Assembly: GCA_028279155.1 (NCBI GenBank)
Contig: JANQST010000290.1
Span: 1-6,623 of the forward strand
DNA: 6,623 bases
Reading direction: 5' to 3'
DNA from: Cyclobacteriaceae bacterium
Lineage (GTDB): Bacteria; Bacteroidota; Bacteroidia; Cytophagales; Cyclobacteriaceae
A program made the translations under genes and the position numbers. The notes below the pieces were generated by a model. That model was not told where the DNA came from and did no database searches. It saw nothing but the letters and a program-made list of their open reading frames with translations. Of this stretch, positions 1 through 5,511 are shown piece by piece. The stretch's first letter is position 1; the number at the start of each line of letters is the position of its first letter.

Positions 1-426
1 ATTCTTAATGTTAATTTTTCCTGCAAGATCAAATCCTGTTTCTGTTATAGTCACGTCTGAACCCTGAAACCAAATCGCAGGAAACTTCTCCGCATTCAAA
101 AAATTAGCACCCTGGAGTTCTTCATCACGCTTATCGTGAGAAGTAGTAAACCCTTCGGATCCAATTCTTATAGTTGCAGATGTACTCATAACATCCTCCG
201 GATCATAGAACATGTTTGCCTGATAAGATTTGACTGAGCCTCTTATCACAGGAAATCCGGCTAATGTTGTTTTAAACGTGATGTATGAACCATCCTTGTT
301 AATCTGGAAGCGATCGCCCATGTCAATTTTCTTTTGGGCGTATACCTGGGCAACTCCCATAAAAGTTACCAGCATGACCGTTCCAATTCTAAAACCAGAG
401 GATGTTTTCAAGAAATACTTTTTCAT
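1..426 (-). CDS. YceI-domain secreted protein, N-terminal part (cut by window edge)
   Basis: The reading frame is open from the ATG at 426 down to base 1 and gives 142 residues with no stop, so the C-terminus lies outside the window. Residues 1-30 form a signal peptide: MKKYFLK, a hydrophobic stretch, then VYA before Q31. Residues 36-140 follow the YceI pattern: GSYITFK (46-52), GFPVIRGS (57-64), YDPED (74-78), then the diagnostic SHDKRDEELQGANFLNAEKFP (96-116; here H97-D98 and R100-D101-E102 are the key positions), followed by IWFQGSDVTI. YceI proteins are periplasmic lipocalin-like barrels; some bind polyisoprenoids, and several are induced by acid or osmotic stress. The ligand here is unknown. 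The gene is divergent from the lipoprotein gene at 747 across a 320-bp gap, with no clear promoter. Family membership is well supported; the specific role is not. Confidence 0.85.
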   Translation of the reverse strand, partial: MKKYFLKTSSGFRIGTVMLVTFMGVAQVYAQKKIDMGDRFQINKDGSYITFKTTLAGFPVIRGSVKSYQANMFYDPEDVMSTSATIRIGSEGFTTSHDKRDEELQGANFLNAEKFPAIWFQGSDVTITETGFDLAGKINIKN

Positions 427-603
427 GTTATTCTATTTTAAATTTTTGACTAGAGCTTATGCTCGAAGGCAAATTGTTCACAGATAACATTTGATCCTAC
501 ATGGAATACTGAAGGTTTTATGAAGATTGATTTCAGAAAAAGCTGCAATCAATGGTGGGGTAATTTTTCAAAAAACTGTATATTAAACATCAGGATCTCG
601 CTG
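427..603. other. Gap between divergent genes, left half: no gene seen
   Basis: This stretch should hold the promoter of the minus-strand YceI gene and possibly the start of a plus-strand leader RNA. I looked for the Bacteroidota -33/-7 pair (TTG, about 20 nt, TAnnTTTG) on both strands. The best -7-like match on the plus strand is AACATTTG at 486-493, but it has no TTG at the right distance. A small dyad GAGC-TTAT-GCTC lies at 453-464. TGGTGG at 553-558 is complementary to CCACCA at 630-635 in the structured region to the right. No coding sequence with a credible start is visible. Confidence 0.4.
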
Positions 604-727
604 CTTGTTAGTTACAAGATACTTGGCTTCCACCACTGAGGAAGAAATTGGGAAGTCAAACAAAGAGGTCTTTGTGCAAAGCGCATACCTCAGTAATCAA
701 TTTGGTTGCTGAAGTATGCGCTTTTTT
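604..727 (+). ncRNA. Candidate structured leader (attenuator-like) or small RNA upstream of the lipoprotein gene
   Basis: Reading the plus strand as RNA, four helices follow one another. H1 is CTTGT 604-608 with ACAAG 614-618. H2 is TTGGCTTCC 623-631 with GGAAGTCAA 651-659, 9 bp with one G-U. H3 is ACAAAGA 660-666 with TCTTTGT 669-675. H4 is the terminator stem 678-724. Competing pairings exist. ACTGAGG 635-641, in the loop of H2, is a perfect complement of CCTCAGT 688-694. GAGGTCTTTG 665-674 can pair with CAAAG 677-681 plus ACCTC 687-691. Both would break the 5' arm of the terminator. Such mutually exclusive folds are the hallmark of attenuators and riboswitches. I do not recognise a known RNA family, and no promoter is identified, so the 5' end is a guess. 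A free-standing sRNA is the main alternative. Confidence 0.4.
678..727 (+). terminator. Strong intrinsic terminator just before the lipoprotein start codon
   Basis: AAAGCGCATACC (678-689) pairs with the arm ending GTATGCGCTTT (714-724). The helix continues inward through TCAG/CTGA and AATCAA/TTGGTT. The stem is over 20 bp, with one C-A mismatch (689/713) and two G-U pairs, and is followed directly by six Ts (722-727). The minus-strand continuation beyond 678 has no T run, so it terminates only rightward transcription. Its position 19 nt upstream of the ATG at 747 means that transcription entering from the left should stop before the gene unless the hairpin is prevented from forming. Confidence 0.75.
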
Positions 728-746
728 AATTTAAATACATTTAACA

Positions 747-1331
747 ATGAACAGATTAGTTAGCCTATTTATCTTATTAGCAAGTTGCTCTGCCGATGAC
801 AGCACAGAGGTAGTCGCAAAGAAGTTCGGCATTTTCACAGTTCAGGATGATAATATTACGGTTATCGCAGATGGAGTTATTCGAACTAGAACACTAAAGG
901 ATTTCAACAACATGTTGGAGGCTTTCCCAGGCATCACAATGATAAACATACGAGAGATGCCCGGCTCTGCGGATGATGAAACCAACGTTCAAATTGGTCC
1001 TCTTATTTACAACAAGGGAATCAATACACATTTGCTGGATGAAGGACTAATTGCCTCAGGAGGTGTTGATTTCTTCTTAGCTGGAAAGAAAAGAACCCTT
1101 GGAGAAAATGTAATGGTTGGTGTTCATTCCTGGGCAACCGATGAAAATGAAGCAACGGATTTTCCTAGTGATTCACCAGAGCATGACCTTTTTATCGATT
1201 ACTATAGAGCAATTGGAATAGAGGATCAGCTGGCAAGAGATTTTTATTTTTTTACCATCAATGCTGCTCCAGCTGATGATATTCATTACATGACGCAAGA
1301 AGAAATCGAGCGTTACCAAATTGAGCGCTAA
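747..1331 (+). CDS. Lipoprotein with ClpP/crotonase-like (COG3904-type) domain
   Basis: The 194-residue protein starts with a lipoprotein signal: MNR, a hydrophobic core, then lipobox L11-A12-S13-C14. This fixes the start at 747. Residues 15-18 (SADD) resemble the acidic signal that sends Bacteroidota lipoproteins to the cell surface. The body fits the ClpP/SppA/crotonase fold. PGSADDETN (72-80) sits where ClpP has its oxyanion PGG. I102-A-S104-G-G with A112-G113 nine residues after S104 matches the nucleophile helix. G125-V-H127-S-W matches the catalytic histidine, 23 residues after the serine (25 in E. coli ClpP). D177 or D178, before YMTQEEIERY (181-190), matches the terminal acid region. 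A lipid-anchored serine peptidase or hydrolase is therefore inferred; substrate is unknown. Some relatives are, as I recall, labelled alpha/beta hydrolase. The gene is preceded by the terminator-bearing leader and converges on the GAF gene, 10 nt between stops. Confidence 0.75.
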   Translation: MNRLVSLFILLASCSADDSTEVVAKKFGIFTVQDDNITVIADGVIRTRTLKDFNNMLEAFPGITMINIREMPGSADDETNVQIGPLIYNKGINTHLLDEGLIASGGVDFFLAGKKRTLGENVMVGVHSWATDENEATDFPSDSPEHDLFIDYYRAIGIEDQLARDFYFFTINAAPADDIHYMTQEEIERYQIER

Positions 1332-1341
1332 AGGTGATATG

Positions 1342-3690
1342 CTAGCTAGCGGATGTTTCTATTTCTTTAATCAATTCATCCACAGTGAGTGCGCCAGCAA
1401 AAGCAACCTCTACGCGTAAAGCTCTTAAGCCTGTAACACCTTGAAGATCTTCTAATGCATGATCTTCGAAACCTTTCTTGACGTAGCCTTTAGCTGCCAA
1501 AAACTCCAGGTATTTGCGATACTCACGAGCATCTTGATCTTGTGAATAGATGATCGCAATCTTTCCAGGTTGAGTGATTCGCTCTGTCGTACCTTTTATA
1601 TGTGCTTTATCAACTCGTTTTTTGATGATTTCATACCTGGCGTTATAAGCTCCTTCTACATCAAATTGTTTTTCATCCATTCGGAAATGTACAGAAAGTG
1701 GTGTGTTGTAGACCAGGATCAGTGAGGCAATCTCAATTGAGGTACGAAGCTCCTTTTGCATCGTATGAAATTCATTTTCCATCTCACACATTACCACTAA
1801 TTGCCATAAACGTAAGTTTCTCAAAAAGATGGAATCAAACTTCCTGTCTCTTGCAATTGATTGACCGATGTACATATTGTATTCTACCCCATCTGTTTTA
1901 TATCGCTCAAAGTAATGCGGGAACATCTCCTGGGCCCTTATCTGTTTGTCATCAAGGTAGGACGCCAATCGCTGATTGATCAGGTTTACACTTGTATCGT
2001 ATTTCTTTCGCTCCTCGTAAACCGTATTCAATTCAGGATCCAGCAATGCATTGTATTGGTCTATAAGTTTCTCGAGATGTTGGTCACTTTGCTTGAGATG
2101 GTCGAAAACAGGATAGACATCCGATCTGAGAAATGAAAGAATCTTATGTTCACTGCCAGCTGAAAGACCTTTTTTCAATTCTGCTTTGTAAGAATCAAGA
2201 CGAAAAATCAGTTCTTCATACGCATGCATTTTGGTTTCCTTGAATGCATATTTCAGCACTTTATTCACAGCATTGATCTGTTTTATAAGATCAGAACTCA
2301 CTGCCTCATTTCGCTTTACAGATGATCCTTTGATATCCATCTGTCCGTAGAGCGGATATAAGTTATTAAAGACAATATCCTTGAATACGGGCTGTTCATT
2401 TTGAAACTGCATGTTCATGAATTTCTCCGCCTCTTCTTCAAAGCGCCATTTGACTGATGGATGAATGGTAGTACACTCCTGCTGAATGATAGCCTCTATC
2501 CTATTCTGTGCCTCTTCCATAAATCGTTTATGGGCCATTGCCAAAATTGGGAGGATGACACTTAGAGGAGCAAGTGTCCCGTTATTCAGCGTGTATCTTT
2601 CTTTCGCGCCAAGTTCCATGAATCCCAACAATTCATCTTCATGAACCAGAGGTGCTACTATATAACTTTTGTATTTCGAGGCAGCGATTTTACCTGAAAG
2701 ACCACCATTCACTTCATCGTGGAAAAGTCCTGCATCTGAAACTACCAAAGGCTCCTTCTTTTCCATCAATTGACCGAAGGTATAATCACACATGTCCTTC
2801 TTGCAGTCTAGTGATTCCTCGTTTTTCAACACGATGCTTTTCACGTCTTCTTTTCCAAGAGGTACCATACGATCCCCATCTAAAGTCAAGACTCCAATGT
2901 CAAGGTTCTTGTTATTAAGCAAGGACCTGATTCCATTTTGAATTTTTTCAAAAGTGTCAGCGGACTTTACCAACAAATTAGAAGTAATTGTCTCGATTGA
3001 ATGGTCAACGGTGACATCAACAAGATTAATCATGTTTACTCCACGCATGATCCAGCTGTTCGGAGGGAATTTCTTTTTCCAAAGTTTGATATCACCAAAG
3101 TTGTCAATCAACTCTTCAAAGTCTTTCTGTGAAATGTCCACCGCCTTTTTTGTTGGTATGAACTCACACATATCAGCATTGATTAGCATTTTATAGGTAC
3201 GCATCAACCCTTGATCTTTATTGAAGATCTCAAGTTTCATGGGACCGCCACCTGGCACAGGGAAATGGAAATAGCTTGCAAGAATGAAATAGCAACAATA
3301 GAGATAAAATGTGTCTTCATCCACATCCTTCATTTCGAACTTATATTCTTCTCCGGATGCTTTGATTATGTTATCAAATCGGGTTGAAGTATAAAATGGA
3401 TTAAAATAAAATGGAGGTGTTAGTGCTTTGATTTCATTTGTAAGAAGAGCATCAGGAAATAACACCCGGCTTATTTTATCAATCGATTTTTTATGTTTTT
3501 TTAGATCATCGAGGTTCTCAAAGCCATCCTTAAGCTTTGGGTGTTTTTGTACTTCCTTAAGGAGTTCATTGGCATAATTGGAAGTTGCAGCATCGCTATC
3601 TTTAGCCATCGACTCCAATGTCTCAATTGCCTTAAAGAAACTAACCTGCATTACCGCAGGGAATTCTACCTCTTTTCCGTTGTAAATCAT
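1342..3690 (-). CDS. Large GAF-domain protein of unknown function
   Basis: This is a 782-residue soluble protein with no signal peptide or membrane segment. An AAGAAAG stretch about 10 nt before the ATG can serve as ribosome binding site. Residues 1-230 are an unrecognised N-terminal region, with a CC pair at 132-133. Residues about 240-392 are a GAF domain, clearest in its second half: GGLSGKIAASKYKSYIVAPL (329-348), LLGFMELGA (354-362) and a closing helix to 392. C296 and C301 lie inside it. Residues 445-461 (YPLYGQMDIKGSS onward) start a conserved-looking block, 480-580 is largely charged helix, and 660-720 holds LSVHFRMDEKQFDVEGAYNA (665-684) and TERITQPGKIAIIYS (702-716). From memory, similar long GAF proteins recur in Bacteroidota without assigned function. 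No kinase, cyclase, phosphatase or DNA-binding motif is visible, so output probably goes through a partner protein. It is divergent from the SiaC-family gene at 3944. Confidence 0.8.
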   Translation of the reverse strand: MIYNGKEVEFPAVMQVSFFKAIETLESMAKDSDAATSNYANELLKEVQKHPKLKDGFENLDDLKKHKKSIDKISRVLFPDALLTNEIKALTPPFYFNPFYTSTRFDNIIKASGEEYKFEMKDVDEDTFYLYCCYFILASYFHFPVPGGGPMKLEIFNKDQGLMRTYKMLINADMCEFIPTKKAVDISQKDFEELIDNFGDIKLWKKKFPPNSWIMRGVNMINLVDVTVDHSIETITSNLLVKSADTFEKIQNGIRSLLNNKNLDIGVLTLDGDRMVPLGKEDVKSIVLKNEESLDCKKDMCDYTFGQLMEKKEPLVVSDAGLFHDEVNGGLSGKIAASKYKSYIVAPLVHEDELLGFMELGAKERYTLNNGTLAPLSVILPILAMAHKRFMEEAQNRIEAIIQQECTTIHPSVKWRFEEEAEKFMNMQFQNEQPVFKDIVFNNLYPLYGQMDIKGSSVKRNEAVSSDLIKQINAVNKVLKYAFKETKMHAYEELIFRLDSYKAELKKGLSAGSEHKILSFLRSDVYPVFDHLKQSDQHLEKLIDQYNALLDPELNTVYEERKKYDTSVNLINQRLASYLDDKQIRAQEMFPHYFERYKTDGVEYNMYIGQSIARDRKFDSIFLRNLRLWQLVVMCEMENEFHTMQKELRTSIEIASLILVYNTPLSVHFRMDEKQFDVEGAYNARYEIIKKRVDKAHIKGTTERITQPGKIAIIYSQDQDAREYRKYLEFLAAKGYVKKGFEDHALEDLQGVTGLRALRVEVAFAGALTVDELIKEIETSAS

Positions 3691-3943
3691 AGTTTTGCTT
3701 TCTTCAAGAAATTCGCCTATTTCACTAATAAAGTTAAGAAATGAGCGCCATTTTCCGACTTTCCATTATAGATAAGTGAATAACGCAAATGTTACACAGT
3801 TGATTCAAAAAACTTCATTTAAAATTATAGGTAACCAACATCTATCGAGCGTATCACCATTCTTAACGAAATTCAACCCTTACTCATCTAATGCTTCAAA
3901 ATTGGATATTTTAAAGATGTATCTTGCTTAAAAGTCACCAGTA
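3691..3943. promoter_or_regulatory. Divergent promoter region of the GAF and SiaC-family genes
   Basis: This 253-bp AT-rich gap must carry the promoters of both genes. I found no complete Bacteroidota -33/-7 pair on either strand. On the minus strand AACATTTG (about 3798-3805) resembles a -7 element, but the nearest TTG is too close. TATCTTGC near 3920, before the siaC-like gene, is another partial match with poor spacing. GGTAACC at 3830-3836 is a small palindrome. No open frame with a credible start is present. Confidence 0.35.
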
Positions 3944-4333
3944 ATGAAATACATTAAACACGCCACCAAGACAACCCCAGAAGTGATCATTGATCTATCT
4001 GAGGCATCCATCAAACTCAGCGGTAGATCAAGCCCTGAAAACAGCCAGGCCTTCTATGCTCCTTTGATGCGAGTATTAAGATCCAACAAGATTAACGCCA
4101 CACAAGTCCACATGGATTTAGCCTTTGAATACTTCAACACAAGTTCATCCAAATGTTTGTTCGATATTTTCCGACAGCTTAAGAAAATGAAGATGTCAGG
4201 TACTAACATCAGTGTGAACTGGTACTACGAGGCTCACGATGATGACATGCTCGAAGCAGGTGAAGATTATGATGACATAGTGGAGTTGAATTTCAACTTT
4301 GTCGAGCATGTAAAAGACTCTGATTTCTCCTGA
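3944..4333 (+). CDS. SiaC-family (DUF1987) regulatory phosphoprotein
   Basis: The 129-residue protein matches the SiaC family along its whole length. TPEVIIDLSE (11-20) is the first strand. GRSSPENSQAFYAP (27-40) corresponds to the family's GRSxPENxxxFYxP signature. FEYFNTSSSKCLF (61-73) holds the conserved Thr-Ser-Ser-Ser-Lys, and VNWYYEAHDDDMLEAGEDYD (91-110) is the acidic C-terminal signature. In Pseudomonas aeruginosa, SiaC is phosphorylated on Thr68 by the kinase SiaB and dephosphorylated by the PP2C phosphatase SiaA; the unmodified form activates the diguanylate cyclase SiaD. T66 here is the likely equivalent, inferred by motif. No siaA, siaB or siaD lies in the window, so the kinase, phosphatase and target are unknown. 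The divergent GAF gene is a candidate partner by position only. Its stop converges with oxyR across 44 nt that show no convincing terminator. Confidence 0.88.
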   Translation: MKYIKHATKTTPEVIIDLSEASIKLSGRSSPENSQAFYAPLMRVLRSNKINATQVHMDLAFEYFNTSSSKCLFDIFRQLKKMKMSGTNISVNWYYEAHDDDMLEAGEDYDDIVELNFNFVEHVKDSDFS

Positions 4334-4377
4334 TCCAAATAGAGTCGCATTTTAAATTCAACCTAACCTATTCATGT

Positions 4378-5310
4378 TTAACGCCACTTGACGGTTATAA
4401 ATCGTTCATTCTTCTTAAAATGTTCCGGGATGTTTGCAAGAATAGCTTTTCTCAAATGGGTGATTAGCAGTTCTTTTGTGAAACTGTTATGAGTCACGAT
4501 ACTGATATCTCGTACTGGTTCTGGCTCTTCAAACCTTCTTGTTGTATCCAAATCTTCTTTTTTGACATAAGCAAGCTCTGGAATTAACGTATACCCAAAA
4601 TTTTTCTCTACCATCTTTTTGATTGTTTCAATTGAGCCACTTTCGAACGCGATCTTTCGTTCTTCTGATAATTCGTGGGATTTGCTACAGATGTTAAGCA
4701 TCTGGTTTCTAAAGCAATGCCCTTGTTTTATCAACCATAAACCTGACTCATCCAATTTGTCTGATGATACTCTTTCATTAGCTAAGATTGGATGATTTTC
4801 ATTTGCATAAAGCAAAAAAGGCTCACAGAACAGGGAGATTTCACGAAGACTTGGTTCATCCAAGGGGGTTGCCAATATTCCTACGTCTAATGTATCACTC
4901 TTCAACCCACTGATGATATCAGCACTTTGCCATTCCTTCAGGTCCAACATCGTATGTGGATGTGTACTAGAAAATTCGTTCAAAAATCGAGGCAACAAGT
5001 ATTGGGATAAGGTTGGGATGATTCCTACGCGGAATGTTCCCTCAATTTGATTTCTTTCATCTTCTACGATCTGCTTCAGCTGTTCAATATCCCTAAGAAT
5101 CTGTCTAGCCTTTCTTATAAACAGTTCTCCCATTGGAGTGGGTTCTAAAGGTTGTGTATCACGATCGAAAATGACAAGGTTAATCTGTTCCTCCAATTTT
5201 TTTACCTGGAGAGTTAGTGTCGGCTGAGCAACAAAACAGCTTTCGGCTGCTTTCACAAAATGCCGATGCGTGTCCAAAGCCACGATATACTGTAATTGCT
5301 GGAGGGTCAT
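4378..5310 (-). CDS. oxyR: OxyR, peroxide-sensing LysR-type regulator
   Basis: The 310-residue protein opens with the LysR winged helix-turn-helix: LQQLQYIVALDTHRHFVKAA (3-22; T2 precedes), then AQPTLTLQVKKLEEQI (28-43). It aligns with the E. coli OxyR N-terminus closely enough to fix the start at 5310. A linker helix (62-86) leads to the substrate-like domain. The decisive feature is GHCFRNQMLNIC (197-208): C199 and C208 have the same spacing and the same numbering as the E. coli peroxidatic and resolving cysteines. T100, H198 and R201, which surround the peroxide pocket in E. coli, are also present; the E. coli Asp202 is Asn here. OxyR is oxidised by H2O2 to a C199-C208 disulfide and then activates antioxidant genes. 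No catalase, ahpC or dps is adjacent; the divergent neighbour is a TauE/SafE permease. Autoregulation through the upstream dyad is plausible. Confidence 0.93.
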   Translation of the reverse strand: MTLQQLQYIVALDTHRHFVKAAESCFVAQPTLTLQVKKLEEQINLVIFDRDTQPLEPTPMGELFIRKARQILRDIEQLKQIVEDERNQIEGTFRVGIIPTLSQYLLPRFLNEFSSTHPHTMLDLKEWQSADIISGLKSDTLDVGILATPLDEPSLREISLFCEPFLLYANENHPILANERVSSDKLDESGLWLIKQGHCFRNQMLNICSKSHELSEERKIAFESGSIETIKKMVEKNFGYTLIPELAYVKKEDLDTTRRFEEPEPVRDISIVTHNSFTKELLITHLRKAILANIPEHFKKNERFITVKWR

Positions 5311-5318
5311 TTATAATA

Positions 5319-5351
5319 TAAATATACCCTACAATATTATCTATTTGACAA
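5319..5351 (-). promoter_or_regulatory. Possible oxyR promoter (Bacteroidota -33/-7 type)
   Basis: On the minus strand, TTG (complement of 5349-5351) is followed after 22 nt by TATATTTA (complement of 5319-5326). This matches the Bacteroidota -7 element TAnnTTTG at all but the last base. The spacing is slightly longer than the usual 19-21, and the leader would be only a few nt long. In sequence this AT-rich a chance match is possible. Confidence 0.3.
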
Positions 5352-5354
5352 TAT
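5321..5354. promoter_or_regulatory. Possible LysR/OxyR operator dyads
   Basis: AATAT (5321-5325), ATATT (5334-5338) and AATAT (5350-5354) form two overlapping inverted repeats sharing the middle arm. The pair ATATT-N11-AATAT has the T-N11-A form typical of LysR-family boxes. The array lies 11-44 bp upstream of the oxyR start and overlaps its candidate promoter, as expected for autoregulation. It does not match the E. coli ATAG-N7-CTAT pattern, and the AT-richness makes chance a real possibility. Confidence 0.3.
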
Positions 5355-5389
5355 GTGTAAAGCTGAGAACATTTGATGATCAGGTAAAT

Positions 5390-5417
5390 AGAGAGCCAAA
5401 AATCAAACTGGCTTTCT
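5390..5417. repeat. Inverted repeat in the oxyR-permease intergenic region
   Basis: AGAGAGCCA (5390-5398) and TGGCTTTCT (5409-5417) form a 9-bp stem with one G-U pair and a 10-nt loop. No T tract follows on either strand, so it is not a normal terminator. It could be a regulator-binding dyad or a leader hairpin for the permease gene. Further right, TTGCAAA occurs twice (5439-5445 and 5482-5488), 43 bp apart, and is another candidate binding element. I see no clear permease promoter. Confidence 0.35.
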
Positions 5418-5511
5418 AAAATGTCGGATAAAGTATAGTTGCAAATTTTATGTCTTGTTGAAACTAATTAAGCTGAACATATTGCAAACGGACAAAAAAC
5501 CTTACTAAGCT

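Noticed and set aside
230..487. 85-codon plus-strand open frame
   Set aside because: It lies mostly antisense to the YceI gene, whose signal peptide and family motifs are clear; the plus-strand protein has no recognisable features.
660..724. The hairpin region as a bidirectional terminator serving the YceI gene
   Set aside because: The YceI gene is transcribed away from this region, and the minus-strand side of the stem has no T tract.
736..743. TACATTTA as a -7 promoter element for the lipoprotein gene
   Set aside because: No TTG lies 19-22 nt upstream (that position falls in the terminator stem), and a start site would leave essentially no leader.
1698..3196. Several plus-strand open frames of 80-93 codons
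   Set aside because: All are antisense to the GAF-domain gene, rich in Cys, His and Ser as expected of shadow frames, and match nothing recognisable.
4334..4377. Possible terminator between the siaC-like gene and oxyR (AATAG 4338-4342, CTATT 4368-4372)
   Set aside because: The 5-bp arms are far apart, AT-rich and followed by no T tract; too weak to call.
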